Shown piece by piece: positions 49,877 to 59,676 of a stretch of 64,000 nt of DNA. The stretch covers positions 2,914,001 through 2,978,000 of the forward strand of contig NZ_CP023564.1 in assembly GCF_002407065.1 (NCBI RefSeq), in the 5' to 3' direction. The translations under genes and the position numbers were made by a program. Source of the stretch: Brachybacterium ginsengisoli (GTDB taxonomy: Bacteria > Actinomycetota > Actinomycetes > Actinomycetales > Dermabacteraceae). Under the pieces are notes generated by a model, which saw only the letters and a list, made by a program, of their open reading frames with translations, was not told the DNA's origin and did no database searches. Numbering within the stretch: the first letter of the stretch is position 1; each line of letters begins with the position of its first letter.

Positions 49877-49882
49877 TACACT
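49877..49882 (+). promoter_or_regulatory. Probable -10 box for the GNAT gene at 49980
   Basis: TACACT lies about 98 bases before the ATG. A CGGGCG/CGCCCG hairpin in the leader at 49932-49947 precedes the AGGAGG ribosome site. Confidence 0.4.
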
Positions 49883-49979
49883 GAGTGGCGACTGCATGCG
49901 GTGCCTGCGGCAACGCGGAAGCATGATCGCCCGGGCGTGAGCGCCCGTGACCACGCAACGACGGCTCAGGAGGACACCC

Positions 49980-50465
49980 ATGGCCGAAATCATCCGCGCC
50001 CACGACGACGACTGGTCGCTCGTGCGCGAGATCCGTCTCCGGTCCCTCAGCACGGACCCCGCCGCCTTCGGGCAGAGCTGGGAGAAGGAGTCCACCTACG
50101 AGGAGAAGGTCTGGGCGCAGCGCGTCCGGGACGCCGCCTGGTTCCTCGCCGTCGAGGACGGACAGCCGGTGGCGGTCGTCGCCGCCCGCCACGAGCAGGA
50201 CTCCCCCGCCAACGAGCGTGAGCTCCAGGCCATGTGGGTCTCCCCGAACTCCCGGCACTCCGGCATCGCCGGCAAGCTCGCCGAGGCGATCTTCGCCTGG
50301 ACCTCCGAGGACGGCGCCGACACGGTCACGCTGTACGTCGGCCCGAAGAACGAGGGCGCCCGCGCGCTCTACGAGTCCCTCGGCTTCACCGACACGGGCG
50401 ACCGCTGGGAGATCATCGAGGACGATCCCGACGGCGCCTGGCTGAAGATGTCCCGCGGCGTCTGA
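49980..50465 (+). CDS. GNAT-family N-acetyltransferase
   Basis: A 161-residue acetyltransferase. LRSLSTDPAAFGQSWEKE is the typical N-terminal helix, VSPNSRHSGIAGKLAEAI the acetyl-CoA loop, and YVGPKNEGARALYESLGF the closing motif. AGGAGG ribosome site upstream of the ATG. Followed after six bases by the App1-like gene, so likely in the same transcript. Substrate unknown. Confidence 0.9.
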   Translation: MAEIIRAHDDDWSLVREIRLRSLSTDPAAFGQSWEKESTYEEKVWAQRVRDAAWFLAVEDGQPVAVVAARHEQDSPANERELQAMWVSPNSRHSGIAGKLAEAIFAWTSEDGADTVTLYVGPKNEGARALYESLGFTDTGDRWEIIEDDPDGAWLKMSRGV

Positions 50466-50471
50466 GAGCCG

Positions 50472-51578
50472 GTGGGGATCTCCTCCAGGCTGGCCTCTGC
50501 TCGCGGCGCCCTGCGGGCCGTCACCGCGCGCTCCCAGACCGATCGTCCGCACTGGGCGGCGCGGATCGAGGACGTCAAGAACACAGTGGTCGGCGGCTCG
50601 TTGCGCCGCCTCCACTGGGACCTGCGCCTGCAACCCTTCCACGGCTTCGGCTCGGGCGCCCGCGTGCGCGTGCTGGCGAAGGTCCTCTACGCCTCCCCCG
50701 GCACGCCCGCGGACTTCCACGACCAGCCGGTCCATGACATGCGCACCATGGCGGTGCGCGGCTGGCGCAACTTCGCCGGCCAGGTCGCACCCCATCGCAC
50801 CGTCCACGTGCTGCTCGGGGATCACCAGTTCACCGTGCGCGCCGACCGCTCCGGCATCGTCGACGCCGAGCTAGAGGTGGAGCTGCCGCCCGGCGACCAT
50901 CAGGCGGTGCTGTGGACCGTCCCCGGCAACGAGGTCACCGCGGACATCACCGTGGTCTCCGACGAGGCCGAGGTGGGCCTGGTCAGCGACATCGACGACA
51001 CCGTGATGGTGACCTGGCTGCCGCGCCCGCTTCTCGCCTTCTGGAACGCCTTCGTGGTCCATCAGTCCTCGCGCCAGGTGGTCCCCGGGATGCCGATGCT
51101 CTACCAGCGCCTGGCGCGGGAGCATCCGGCGATGCCCGTCTTCTACCTCTCCACCGGGGCCTGGAACGTGTTCCCCGTGCTCAAGCGCTTCCTCTACCGC
51201 AACGGCTACCCGGACGGCCCGCTGCTGCTGACCGACTGGGGACCCACCAACACCGGGTTCTTCCGCTCGGGCCCGGAGCACAAGCACCGCGCCCTCGAGC
51301 AGCTCGCCCGCGAGTTCCCGACCCTGCGCTGGATCCTCATCGGGGACGACGGCCAGCACGACCCCTCGATCTACGCCGAGTTCGCCGCGCGCCACCCCGA
51401 GCAGGTCGACTCCGTGCTGATCCGCCGGCTCACCGAGCCCGAGCAGCTGCTCGCCCACGGCACGCTGCGCCCCCGCGAGCTCTCCTCGCAGCGCCGCGAC
51501 ACCCCGATCACCCTCTCCGCGCCCGACGGCCACGGCCTGCTGAGCGAGCTGGAGCGCACCGGAAAGATCTCGTCATGA
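50472..51578 (+). CDS. App1-like phosphatidate phosphatase (DUF2183)
   Basis: A 368-residue HAD-like phosphatase of the App1/DUF2183 family. The nucleophile motif is LVSDIDDTVMVTW near residue 175 (Asp-x-Asp-x-Thr), LRWILIGDDGQHDPSIYAEF carries the late acidic motif and YLSTGAWNVFPVLKRFL the substrate-binding helix. In yeast the relative dephosphorylates phosphatidate at actin patches; bacterial members are assumed to act on phospholipid head groups or phosphatidate. No signal peptide. GTG start; a weak AGAGCC precedes it. It overlaps the next GNAT gene by four bases. Confidence 0.9.
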   Translation: MGISSRLASARGALRAVTARSQTDRPHWAARIEDVKNTVVGGSLRRLHWDLRLQPFHGFGSGARVRVLAKVLYASPGTPADFHDQPVHDMRTMAVRGWRNFAGQVAPHRTVHVLLGDHQFTVRADRSGIVDAELEVELPPGDHQAVLWTVPGNEVTADITVVSDEAEVGLVSDIDDTVMVTWLPRPLLAFWNAFVVHQSSRQVVPGMPMLYQRLAREHPAMPVFYLSTGAWNVFPVLKRFLYRNGYPDGPLLLTDWGPTNTGFFRSGPEHKHRALEQLAREFPTLRWILIGDDGQHDPSIYAEFAARHPEQVDSVLIRRLTEPEQLLAHGTLRPRELSSQRRDTPITLSAPDGHGLLSELERTGKISS

Positions 51579-52150
51579 CCCCGCAGGACACCGCCCCGTC
51601 GGCCGCACCGACCGGCCAGGGCCCGACGATCCGCCTGCGGCCCGCCACCGACGGCGACGTCCCCGCGGTCGTCGACCTCGTGCAGCTCGCCTATCGCGGC
51701 GAGGGCGGCTGGACCACCGAGGCGCACCTGGTGGACGGCCACCGCACCGACGCCGCCGAGGTGCGCGGGATGCTCGCCGATCCCGCCGTGACGCTGCTGG
51801 TCGCGGAGTCCGAGGGCGAGATCCTGGGCTGCTGCTACACCCACCGGGACCCGGCCGATGCCGACGGGGCCACCCGTGCGGAGCTCGGCCTGTTCGCCGT
51901 CCACCCCGCCGCGCAGTCCCGCGGCCTGGGCGGGCGACTGCTCGAGGCCCAGGCCGCGGTGCTGCGCGAGGCGGGGGTGGACGTGCTGGTGATCCGGGTG
52001 CTGCAGTCCCGGCCCGAGCTGCACGCCTGGTACGAGCGCCACGGCTTCACGCCCGTGGGACGCTCCGTGCCCTTCGCCGGCAACCCCGACCGGCTGAAGG
52101 TGGCCGGCCTCGGGATGGACATCATGGAGCGCCCGCTGGGCACGCACTAG
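51575..52150 (+). CDS. GNAT-family N-acetyltransferase
   Basis: A 191-residue acetyltransferase with IRLRPATDGDVPAVVDLVQL, ELGLFAVHPAAQSRGLGGRLLE (acetyl-CoA loop, landmark QSRGLGGRL) and HAWYERHGFTPVGRSVPF at the end. Its start overlaps the App1-like gene (ATGA). The two GNAT genes on either side of a lipid phosphatase may modify related amines or lipids, but no direct evidence exists. Its stop codon TAG is part of the next gene's -10 box. Confidence 0.9.
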   Translation: MTPQDTAPSAAPTGQGPTIRLRPATDGDVPAVVDLVQLAYRGEGGWTTEAHLVDGHRTDAAEVRGMLADPAVTLLVAESEGEILGCCYTHRDPADADGATRAELGLFAVHPAAQSRGLGGRLLEAQAAVLREAGVDVLVIRVLQSRPELHAWYERHGFTPVGRSVPFAGNPDRLKVAGLGMDIMERPLGTH

Positions 52151-52153
52151 TGT
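52148..52153 (+). promoter_or_regulatory. Leaderless -10 box for the aldo/keto reductase gene
   Basis: TAGTGT begins in the stop codon of the GNAT gene and ends 7 bases before the ATG at 52161. A GGAGG right before the ATG is too close to act as a normal ribosome site. Confidence 0.5.
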
Positions 52154-52160
52154 TCGGAGG

Positions 52161-53177
52161 ATGAGCATCGATGCCTACCTCCCGGCTGCCTCCCGCTACG
52201 ACAGCACCCCGTACCGCCGCGTCGGCCGATCCGGCGTGCAGCTGCCCCCGATCTCCCTGGGCCTGTGGCAGAACTTCGGCGAGAACCGCGATCCCCTGAC
52301 CCTGCGCACCATCGTGCGCCGCGCCTTCGACCTCGGCGTGCACCACTTCGACCTGGCCAACAACTACGGCCCGCCCCCGGGCAGCGCCGAGACCCAGCTG
52401 GGCCGCATCCTCGCGCAGGACTTCCGCGCCCACCGCGACGAGCTGGTCATCTCCTCGAAGGCCGGCTACCGCATGTGGGACGGCCCCTTCGGCGACGGCG
52501 GCTCCCGCAAGTACCTGCTGAACTCCCTGGACCAGTCCCTGGAGCGCCTGGGCCTGGACCACGTGGACATCTTCTACCACCACCGCGAGGACTCCGAGAC
52601 CCCGCTCGAGGAGACGATGGGCGCCCTGGACCAGGCCGTCCGCAGCGGTCGCGCCCTCTACGCGGGCATCTCGAACTACTCCCCGGAGAAGACCCGGCAG
52701 GCCGCGCAGATCCTCGCCGACCTCGGCACGCCGCTGCTGATCCACCAGCCCTCGTACTCGATGTTCAACCGCCACGTCGAGGACGGGCTGCTCGAGACGG
52801 TGGACGAGCTCGGCGTGGGCCTGGCCGTCTTCTCGCCGCTGCAGCAGGGACTGCTCACCGACCGCTACCTCGGCGGGGTGCCGCAGACCTCCCGCGCCGC
52901 GGGCTCCGCCGGCTCGCTCAGCGAGCGCCAGGTCACCGGCACGGACTACCTCGACCGGGTGCGCGGTCTCTCCGCGATCGCCGAGGACCGCGGCCAGAGC
53001 CTCGCCCAGCTCGCCCTCGCCTGGACCCTGCGCCACCCGCAGGTGAGCACGGCCCTGGTGGGCGCCTCCTCGGTGCAGCAGCTCGAACAGAACATCGCCA
53101 CCGTCCAGAAGCTCGACCTCTCCGAGGACGAGCTGGCACGGATCGAGGAGTTCGCGGTCGACGGCACCGCCCGCTGA
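52161..53177 (+). CDS. Aldo/keto reductase, YghZ-like (glyceraldehyde 3-phosphate reductase type)
   Basis: A 338-residue NADPH-dependent TIM-barrel reductase. FDLGVHHFDLANNYGPPPGS carries the catalytic Asp and Tyr, VISSKAGYRMWDGPFGDGGS includes the catalytic Lys and the YghZ-type loop, DIFYHHREDSETPLEETMGA contains the His region, and STALVGASSVQQLEQN binds NADPH. The YghZ/AKR14 pattern suggests detoxification of L-glyceraldehyde 3-phosphate or methylglyoxal. Upstream GNAT and App1 genes point the same way. Confidence 0.92.
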   Translation: MSIDAYLPAASRYDSTPYRRVGRSGVQLPPISLGLWQNFGENRDPLTLRTIVRRAFDLGVHHFDLANNYGPPPGSAETQLGRILAQDFRAHRDELVISSKAGYRMWDGPFGDGGSRKYLLNSLDQSLERLGLDHVDIFYHHREDSETPLEETMGALDQAVRSGRALYAGISNYSPEKTRQAAQILADLGTPLLIHQPSYSMFNRHVEDGLLETVDELGVGLAVFSPLQQGLLTDRYLGGVPQTSRAAGSAGSLSERQVTGTDYLDRVRGLSAIAEDRGQSLAQLALAWTLRHPQVSTALVGASSVQQLEQNIATVQKLDLSEDELARIEEFAVDGTAR

Positions 53178-53197
53178 CGGCGACCCGTCGCGACGAC

Positions 53198-53237
53198 GAC
53201 GCGGGCGGCACCCCCTCGAGGGGGTGCCGCCCGCGTC
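53198..53237. terminator. 40-bp perfect palindrome, bidirectional terminator
   Basis: 17-bp arms at 53198-53214 and 53221-53237 are exact reverse complements around CTCGAG, itself a palindrome. It lies between the converging aldo/keto reductase and ppc genes. Confidence 0.85.
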
Positions 53238-53255
53238 TGCGTGAGGAGCCGGGGA

Positions 53256-56084
53256 TCAGCCGGTGTTCTTCAGACCCGCTGCGACACCGTTGATGGTGGT
53301 CAGCAGCGCGCGCTGGAGCTCCGGCGAGAGCTCCTCGCCGTTCGCGGTCGCGGCACGGGCCCGCTGCAGCATCGCGACCTGCATGTAGGAGATCGGGTCC
53401 AGGTAGCGATCGCGCACGGCGAGGGTGCGCTTGAGGATCGGCTGGTTGTCCAGCAGGTCCAGCACGCCGGTGAGCCGCTCGATCTCGGCCACGGAGAGCT
53501 CGTACTCCTCGCGGATCCGATCGAAGAGGTACCAGAGGTTCTCCGGCACCAGCGAGTGCACGTAGTGCGCGGCGATCTGCATGTCCGTCTTCGCGAGCGT
53601 CATCTCGACATTGCTGATCACGGTGCGGAAGAAGTGCCAGCTGCGGTACATCTCGTGCAGGTCCGGCTCGAGGCCGGCCTCCCGGGCGGCCTTCAGGCCG
53701 GAGCCCACACCGAACCAGCCCGGCACGATCTGCCGCGACTGGGTCCAGCCGAACACCCACGGAATGGCCCGCAGACCGTCCAGCCCCTTCGAGGAGCTGG
53801 CGCGCTTGGAGGGGCGCGAGCCGATGTTCAGGTCGCCGAGCTGCTCGACCGGGGTGGCCGAGACGAAGTACTCCGGCAGGTTCTCGTCGTCCACCAGCGT
53901 GCGGTATCGCGCGAAGGACGCATCCGAGACCGACTGCATGACCTCGCCGAATCGGTCCAGCTGCTCGGGGGTCGAGCGCGGCGTGGTGTGCAGCGCGGAG
54001 CCCTCGAGCACGGCGGCCAGCGACAGGTCCAGGTTCTCCCGGGCCAGCGAGGGCAGCATGTACTTGTCGGAGATGACCTCGCCCTGCTCGGTGAACTTGA
54101 TCTCGCCCTCGAGCACGCCGTACGGCTGGGCCAGGATCGCGTCGTACGTGGGGCCGCCGCCTCGGCCGACGGAGCCTCCGCGGCCGTGGAACAGCCGCAG
54201 GGTGACGCCGTGCCGGGCCGCCGCATCGCGCAGCGAGCGCTGGGCCTGATGGATCTCCCACTGGCTCGTCATCACCCCGGCGTCCTTGTTGCCATCGGAG
54301 TAGCCGAGCATGACCTCCTGGCGATCGCCGCGCAGACGCACGACCTCGCGGTAGGAGGCGTCGCTGAGCAGCTCGTCGAGGATCTCGCCGGCATGGCGCA
54401 GCTCGGAGACCTCCTCGAGCAGCGGCACGAAGCCGAGATCCGCCCGATGCTCCTCGTTGCCGGCGATGCTGATCAGCCCCGCCTCACGGGCCAGGAGCGC
54501 TGCGGCGAGCACGTCGTCGGCGCCGTGGGTCATCGAGATGATGTAGGTCTCGATGACGGAGGTGCCGTACAGACGGTGGGCGTCGCGGATCTCGCGGAAC
54601 ACGTTGTAGGTGGTGCGGGTGGGGTCGTCGAGGATCGACTCGTCCTCGACGATCGCCGCACCGACCAGCGGCCGACGGCTGCCGAGCTCGTGCCCGAGCA
54701 CCGAGGTGCGCTCCTCGCGGCTGAGCTCCGCATAGGGGCGGTCCAGCTCGCCCACCCGGTCGAACAGACGGGCCGCGACCTCATGGTGCTTCTCGGAGTG
54801 CTCGCGCACGTCGAGGGTGGCGAGGTTCAGCCCGGAGGCGGCCAGCACCTGCTGGGCCACGCCCAGGGCGCCGTCGGCGAGCCGCTCCCCGCCGTGACGG
54901 CGCAGCGCCTCGCGCAGGACCCGGAAGTCCTCCTGCAGCTCCTCGCCGGAGGCGTAGTCCCTGCCGTGCAGGTGCGCCTCGCCGGAGCGGATCCGATCGC
55001 GGGTGGCGCGCAGCTTGGCCCGGATCGCCCCGAGCTTGAGGCGGTAGGGCTCCTGGCGGTACTGCTCCTGCTGCTCCTCGTCGAGCTCGGACTCGTGCTC
55101 GAGGTCCTGGGCGAGGCTCGCCCGCAGCTCCTCGTCCTCACCGGTCAGCTCGCTGGAGACGGACAGCTCGAGGATCAGGTCGGAGACCACCTCGATGGCG
55201 AGGTCGATCGCGTTGTCGGCCTGGAGCTCGAGCACCTCGCGGGTGACCTGGGCGGTGACGAAGGGATTGCCGTCACGGTCGCCGCCGATCCAGGAGCCGA
55301 AGCGCAGCGGCACCTGGTCGTCGCGCATCTGCACACCGTGCTCGCGCAGCTCCTCGCGGAGGTCGTCGAGCATCTCCGGCATGGTCTGGCGGAAGATCTG
55401 ACGCAGGTAGTAGAGGGCGTTGCGGGCCTCGTCCTGCGGGGTGGGGCGCTGGCGGCGCAGCTCGTCGGTCTGCCAGAGCGTCTCGACGAGCTCGGCGAGG
55501 TCGCGGTCCTGACGGCGGCGCTCGGTGGTGCCCTCCTCCGTGTCCTCGGCGAGGATGTCCGAGATGCGGCGCAGCTTGGTGAGCACCGCACGGCGCGAGG
55601 CCTCGGTGGGATGCGCGGTGAAGATCAGGCGCACGTCGAGGGAGTCGACGGCCTTCTGCAGGCCCTCTGCCCCGATCTCCTCATGGACGGCCCGCACGGT
55701 GCGGGGCATCCAGGACTCGTCGGCCGGGCGCTCGTCGAGGGCGCGCACCCGGTAGACCTGCTCGGCGGCGTTGGCCAGCAGGAAGTACTGGGAGAACGCA
55801 CGGGTCAGGGCGGTGGCCTGCTCGATGGGCAAGGCAGCGAGGCGCTGCTGGACGTCCTGGGCGCTGGCCTCGGAATCGGCGGACTTCGCCTCCTTGGTCA
55901 GCTTGCGGACCTGCTCGACGAGGTCGAGCATCTCCTGGCCGTGCTGGTCGGCGAGTGCACGCCCCAGCAGGGTCGAGAGGCGGCGAACGGTCGCCCGGAG
56001 AGGGGCGTCGATGTGCGGATCGTCGCCGACGACGGGGAACTCGCTCGTCAAGGTCGGGACGGCGATGGCGTCGGAATGTGGCAC
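53256..56084 (-). CDS. ppc: Phosphoenolpyruvate carboxylase
   Basis: A 942-residue anaplerotic enzyme that makes oxaloacetate from PEP and bicarbonate. The catalytic His158 is in [13 protein letters not shown], the second site [15 protein letters not shown] and the third [15 protein letters not shown] are intact, [17 protein letters not shown] binds the substrate, and the C-terminus ends in GLKNTG, as it should. It is at the long end for bacterial PEPC (about 880-940). Regulation by aspartate or acetyl-CoA cannot be judged from this reading. Monocistronic, with a TAGTCT -10 about 83 bases upstream. Confidence 0.97.
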   Translation of the reverse strand: MPHSDAIAVPTLTSEFPVVGDDPHIDAPLRATVRRLSTLLGRALADQHGQEMLDLVEQVRKLTKEAKSADSEASAQDVQQRLAALPIEQATALTRAFSQYFLLANAAEQVYRVRALDERPADESWMPRTVRAVHEEIGAEGLQKAVDSLDVRLIFTAHPTEASRRAVLTKLRRISDILAEDTEEGTTERRRQDRDLAELVETLWQTDELRRQRPTPQDEARNALYYLRQIFRQTMPEMLDDLREELREHGVQMRDDQVPLRFGSWIGGDRDGNPFVTAQVTREVLELQADNAIDLAIEVVSDLILELSVSSELTGEDEELRASLAQDLEHESELDEEQQEQYRQEPYRLKLGAIRAKLRATRDRIRSGEAHLHGRDYASGEELQEDFRVLREALRRHGGERLADGALGVAQQVLAASGLNLATLDVREHSEKHHEVAARLFDRVGELDRPYAELSREERTSVLGHELGSRRPLVGAAIVEDESILDDPTRTTYNVFREIRDAHRLYGTSVIETYIISMTHGADDVLAAALLAREAGLISIAGNEEHRADLGFVPLLEEVSELRHAGEILDELLSDASYREVVRLRGDRQEVMLGYSDGNKDAGVMTSQWEIHQAQRSLRDAAARHGVTLRLFHGRGGSVGRGGGPTYDAILAQPYGVLEGEIKFTEQGEVISDKYMLPSLARENLDLSLAAVLEGSALHTTPRSTPEQLDRFGEVMQSVSDASFARYRTLVDDENLPEYFVSATPVEQLGDLNIGSRPSKRASSSKGLDGLRAIPWVFGWTQSRQIVPGWFGVGSGLKAAREAGLEPDLHEMYRSWHFFRTVISNVEMTLAKTDMQIAAHYVHSLVPENLWYLFDRIREEYELSVAEIERLTGVLDLLDNQPILKRTLAVRDRYLDPISYMQVAMLQRARAATANGEELSPELQRALLTTINGVAAGLKNTG

Positions 56085-56166
56085 TGGGCCTCCTGGGGTC
56101 GGCGCGCCGATCAGCGGCCGCCGACGACAAAGCAGGGCGACCGCGTCGGCGCGGAGCGAACGGGCA

Positions 56167-56172
56167 CAGACT
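56167..56172 (-). promoter_or_regulatory. Probable -10 box for ppc
   Basis: TAGTCT on the minus strand lies 83 bases before the ppc ATG; no strong -35 is visible. Confidence 0.45.
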
Positions 56173-56229
56173 ACAGCGAAGGTCCGCCATCGCCCGCGTC
56201 CGCGACAGTCCGCGGACCGTCGGGGCGGA

Positions 56230-57021
56230 TCAGAGGACGGCGCGCAGGAAGTCCTGGGTGCGCTGGTTCTCCGGAGCGCTGAACATCTTCTCCGGCGTCC
56301 CCTCCTCCACGATCGATCCGTGGTCGAACATCATCACGCGCTGGGAGACGTCCCGGGCGAACTGCATCTCGTGGGTCACGATGAGCATCGAGATGTCGGT
56401 CTCCGCGGCGATGTCCTTCAGCACGCCGAGCACCTCCCCCACCAGCTCGGGATCCAGCGCCGAGGTGACCTCGTCCAGCAGCAGGATCTCGGGGTCCATG
56501 GCCAGGGCCCGGGCGATCGCGACACGCTGCTGCTGCCCGCCGGAGAGCTCGGAGGGGCGGGCGTCCTTCTTCCACGCCATGCCCACCTTGTCCAGCAGGG
56601 CCTCGGCCTTGTGCGCCGCCTCGTCCTTGGACAGCCCCATGACGTGCACGGGCGCCTCGATGATGTTCTCGAGGACGGTCATGTTCGGGAACAGGTTGAA
56701 GTGCTGGAACACCATCCCGATGCCGGTGGTGGTGCGGCGGCGGCGCTTGTCCGGGATCCGCACCCGCTTCCCGCCCTGCTCCTCGTACTGCAGCGGTGTG
56801 CCGCCGATGTGGATGTAGCCGCCGGTGAGCTCCTCGAGGGTCATCACCAGGCGAAGGATCGTGGTCTTGCCCGATCCCGACGGGCCGATGAGGGTGACCC
56901 GCTCGCCCCGGGAGACGGTGAAGTCCAGGCCCTCGAGCACGGTGTGGTCACCGAACTTCTTGACCACGTCGCGGAACTCGATGTGCGGCTCGCCGACGGG
57001 TGCTGCGGTGTTCTCAGGCAA
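56230..57021 (-). CDS. ehuA: Polar amino-acid/ectoine ABC transporter ATPase (EhuA-like)
   Basis: A 263-residue ATPase with Walker A GPSGSGKT (46-53), signature [15 protein letters not shown], Walker [14 protein letters not shown] and the switch His in VTHEM. An insertion around [20 protein letters not shown] (residues 78-97) matches EhuA, the ectoine/hydroxyectoine importer ATPase. The start is TTG, overlapping the permease stop by eight bases; no ATG or GTG lies nearby and GGAG is 8-9 bases upstream. It energises the two permeases next to it. Confidence 0.85.
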   Translation of the reverse strand: MPENTAAPVGEPHIEFRDVVKKFGDHTVLEGLDFTVSRGERVTLIGPSGSGKTTILRLVMTLEELTGGYIHIGGTPLQYEEQGGKRVRIPDKRRRRTTTGIGMVFQHFNLFPNMTVLENIIEAPVHVMGLSKDEAAHKAEALLDKVGMAWKKDARPSELSGGQQQRVAIARALAMDPEILLLDEVTSALDPELVGEVLGVLKDIAAETDISMLIVTHEMQFARDVSQRVMMFDHGSIVEEGTPEKMFSAPENQRTQDFLRAVL

Positions 57022-57667
57022 GTTTCTTCTCCAGTCGTCGGATCAGGACGGAGGTCGGGTAGCTCGAGGCCAGGAAGATCAGGCCGGCCAGGGTGATCGA
57101 CTCGGTGTAGCGGAAGGTGTCCCCGCCGTACGTCTGGGCGACCCGCACCATCTCCGGGATGTAGATGACCACGAAGAACGGGGTCTCCTTGAACATGGAG
57201 ATCGCATAGTTGCCCAGCGCCGGAAGGGTGCTGCGGATCGCCTGGGGGACGATGATCGCCCGCCAGGTGCGGGTCTGCGGGAGCGACAGCGCGGTGGCCG
57301 CCTCCCACTGGCCCTTGGGCACAGAGTCGATGCCGGCGCGGTACACCTCGGCCATGTAGGTCGTGTAATGGATGCCGAGCACCCACACGCCGATCGCGAA
57401 GGTCGAGTCGACGTACGGCGAGAGCACCAGGTTCGCGAACACCAGCTGCACCACCAGGGGCGTCATCCGGATGAACTCGACCACCCAGGTCACCGGGGTG
57501 CGGATGACGGCCGGCGAGACCCGGCGGATCATCGCGACGATCAGGCCCAGCACCACCGCGATGAGGGTGCCGAGCACGGTCGCGACCAGCGTGTACTTGA
57601 CGAACGCGATTAGCAGCTCGGGCAGGACGGCGGCGGCGTGGTCCCAGGACCACCAGGAGTCGTTCAC
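57014..57667 (-). CDS. ehuD: Ectoine/amino-acid ABC transporter permease (EhuD-like)
   Basis: A 217-residue HisM-type permease with about five helices: VKYTLVATVLGTLIAVVLGL, then FIRMTPLVVQLVFA and YMAEVYRAGIDSVPKGQWEAA, the polar amino-acid family signature and the ATPase-contact loop. GTG start in a GTGA overlap with the EhuC-like gene. It pairs with that gene to form the channel. Confidence 0.87.
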   Translation of the reverse strand: MNDSWWSWDHAAAVLPELLIAFVKYTLVATVLGTLIAVVLGLIVAMIRRVSPAVIRTPVTWVVEFIRMTPLVVQLVFANLVLSPYVDSTFAIGVWVLGIHYTTYMAEVYRAGIDSVPKGQWEAATALSLPQTRTWRAIIVPQAIRSTLPALGNYAISMFKETPFFVVIYIPEMVRVAQTYGGDTFRYTESITLAGLIFLASSYPTSVLIRRLEKKLA

Positions 57668-58443
57668 GTCAGACCCCCCTTCGCCACCGAGGCGCTGCCC
57701 GGGGCGCGCAGCAGGGAGCCCAGCGACGTCGAGAGAGCCGGGCCGCGGCCGATCCGGTGCTTGGCCTGCACCTCGAGGGCGTTCATGATGATGACGATCA
57801 CCCAGGCGATGAGGTAGTAGGCCAGCAGTGCGAACAGGAACGCGAACCAGGTGCCGGTCTGCCTGCGAATCTGCTCGACCTGGAAGAAGAGGTCGTACAG
57901 CGTGACCGTGTAGACGATCGCGCTGCCCTTGAGCAGCTGGATCCACAGGTTCGACAGCGACGGGATCATCAGGGCCCAGGCCTGCGGGATGATCACCCGG
58001 AACAGGCCGCGCACGGGGCTCAGGCTGAGCGCGCTGAGCGCCTCGTACTGGCCCTTGGGCACCGAGCCGATCGAGCCGCGCACCACCTCGGCGCCGTAGG
58101 CCCCGTAGTTCAGCCCCAGCGCCAGGACCCCGACCACCAGCGGCTCGAGGCGGAAGCCGAGCGGGTACGGGAGCTGGGGCAGCACGAAGCAGAGCCAGAA
58201 CAGCTGGACCACCAGCGAGGTGCCGCGGAAGAACTCCACGAAGACGCGCGCGACGATCCTCACCGGGGCGATCTTCACGGTCTGGAGGATGCCGAAGGCG
58301 AAGGAGATGACCAGGGCCAGCATCCCGCCGAGCACGGTCGCGAGAACGGTGGTCCAGACCCCGTCGAGGATCTGCGGCAGCCGGGCGCCGAGGACCTCGA
58401 GGTTCGGTCCGAGCTGCTCGAAGAACCCGATCAGTCCGTTCAT
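57664..58443 (-). CDS. ehuC: Ectoine/amino-acid ABC transporter permease (EhuC-like)
   Basis: A 259-residue permease of the same family: LATVLGGMLALVISFAFGIL at the first helix, FVEFFRGTSLVVQLFWLCFV, then YGAYGAEVVRGSIGSVPKGQYEA, which is the ATPase contact loop near residue 120. The C-terminus extends past the last helix with a basic tail. It follows the binding-protein gene by 40 bases and overlaps the EhuD-like gene by four. Confidence 0.87.
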   Translation of the reverse strand: MNGLIGFFEQLGPNLEVLGARLPQILDGVWTTVLATVLGGMLALVISFAFGILQTVKIAPVRIVARVFVEFFRGTSLVVQLFWLCFVLPQLPYPLGFRLEPLVVGVLALGLNYGAYGAEVVRGSIGSVPKGQYEALSALSLSPVRGLFRVIIPQAWALMIPSLSNLWIQLLKGSAIVYTVTLYDLFFQVEQIRRQTGTWFAFLFALLAYYLIAWVIVIIMNALEVQAKHRIGRGPALSTSLGSLLRAPGSASVAKGGLT

Positions 58444-58483
58444 CGGGCGGTCACCGTCTCGGAGGAGTGGTGGGGATCAGGGC

Positions 58484-59392
58484 TCACTGCAGGGACGAGA
58501 GATCGCCCGAGCACAGCAGCTCCGCCGTCATCTCCTCCGGGGGCAGCTCCTCCTTCGTGAAGCCGAAGTCGCCCACGATCGAGAGGTAGCGCTCGGGATC
58601 GGAGATGATCGCGGCCAGCTTCTCGTTGTAGGCGTCGAGCAGGGAGGTGTCCTCCTTGCGGAAGACCGTGCCGCCGGCGCCCACCTGCTTCTCACCGTCG
58701 ATCTCGGCGACGAAGCTGTCGGTGACCTCGAAGTCGGTGGCGGAGTTCTCGGCCAGCCAGTTCAGCGAGATCGCGGTGAGCGCGAAGGCGTCCGCGTTGC
58801 CGCTGCTGAGCGCGTCCACGCCGTCCTGCGGGCCGCCGACCTCGATGCTCTCGAGGCCGAGGTCGCTCGCGTACGTGCTCTCGACCGCGCCGCTCATGGT
58901 GGCGACGGTGAGGCCCGAGTCGACGAAGGACTGCATGTCCTCGAGGCCCTCGGGGTTGCCCTTGGGCACCATGAGTGCCGTCGTGTACTGGAACTCCGGC
59001 TCGCTGAAGGCGGCCTCGGCGCAGCGCTCGGGGAGGATCGACATCCCGGCGCTGACGGCGTCGAACTGACCGGCGTTCAGGCCCGGGATGAGCGAGTTCC
59101 AGTCGGTGAGCTTGCCCTCGACGGTGTCGATGCCGAGCTCGCCGAAGATCTCGCGGTGCATGGCCAGGGTCGCACCGGTGATCTCGCCGTTGTCGTCGAA
59201 GCTGTAGGGAGCCTCGCCGGCGAAGCCGACCACGATCTTTCCGGCGTCCTGGAGCGTGGCGAGCAGGCCCCCGTCCTCGCCCTCACCGGCACCTCCCCCG
59301 GTGCTGGTGCGGCTGCAGGCGGCGAGACCGCCCAGCGCTGCGGCGGACAGGACGAGACCGCTCCCTCGGATGAAGCTGCGGCGGTTCTGCAT
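58484..59392 (-). CDS. ehuB: Ectoine/amino-acid substrate-binding lipoprotein (EhuB-like)
   Basis: A 302-residue SBP_bac_3 protein. Twin-arginine motif RRSFIRGSG (4-12) and lipobox LAAC (near 25) show Tat export with a lipid anchor. Landmarks resembling EhuB are VVGFAGEAPYSF, WNSLIPGLNAGQFDAVSAGM, ERCAEAAFSEP and LMVPKGNPEGL. EhuB holds ectoine in an aromatic cage; equivalent aromatics Phe57 and Tyr55 region are present, but whether the ligand is ectoine or another amino-acid derivative needs binding data. Start at ATG with GAGGAG ribosome site rather than an upstream in-frame ATG. Confidence 0.83.
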   Translation of the reverse strand: MQNRRSFIRGSGLVLSAAALGGLAACSRTSTGGGAGEGEDGGLLATLQDAGKIVVGFAGEAPYSFDDNGEITGATLAMHREIFGELGIDTVEGKLTDWNSLIPGLNAGQFDAVSAGMSILPERCAEAAFSEPEFQYTTALMVPKGNPEGLEDMQSFVDSGLTVATMSGAVESTYASDLGLESIEVGGPQDGVDALSSGNADAFALTAISLNWLAENSATDFEVTDSFVAEIDGEKQVGAGGTVFRKEDTSLLDAYNEKLAAIISDPERYLSIVGDFGFTKEELPPEEMTAELLCSGDLSSLQ

Positions 59393-59439
59393 GGCGATGC
59401 TCCTCGGCATTCGTCTGGGTCCGCGGGATCAGCGGTGGA

Positions 59440-59490
59440 CCGACATCCCCTTCGTGTCGGACAATCCGATGATCCGCAGATCGGATCGTC
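59440..59490. promoter_or_regulatory. Cluster of inverted repeats between ehuB and the GntR gene
   Basis: CCGACA/TGTCGG (59440-59460) and GACAATCCGAT/ATCGGATCGTC (59460-59490, one mismatch) both have 9-base spacers. Where they meet, TGTCGGACA (59455-59463) is a perfect 4+1+4 palindrome of the kind bound by GntR/FCD regulators. They lie 48-98 bases before the ehuB start. Confidence 0.6.
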
Positions 59491-59676
59491 ACCACGCTAA
59501 CGGCCCCTCCGAGTCCGTGCGCGGCTCCGCGAGGTTTCGTAATGTGGTCGTGATCCGGCCGTCCGGCGGCGAAATGTGATCGCGATGACGGCTCCGAGGG
59601 CTGGTGGCGGCGCTCCGGGGACGGATGATTGGATGACGCACCGCGCGCACACCGCGCACGAGCACAGGAGGATCCC

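Noticed and set aside
53241..56282. A 1013-codon open frame on the plus strand opposite ppc.
   Set aside because: It mirrors the third-position GC pattern of ppc, has low-complexity Leu/Val/Gly/Gln composition and no domain; ppc itself is unmistakable.
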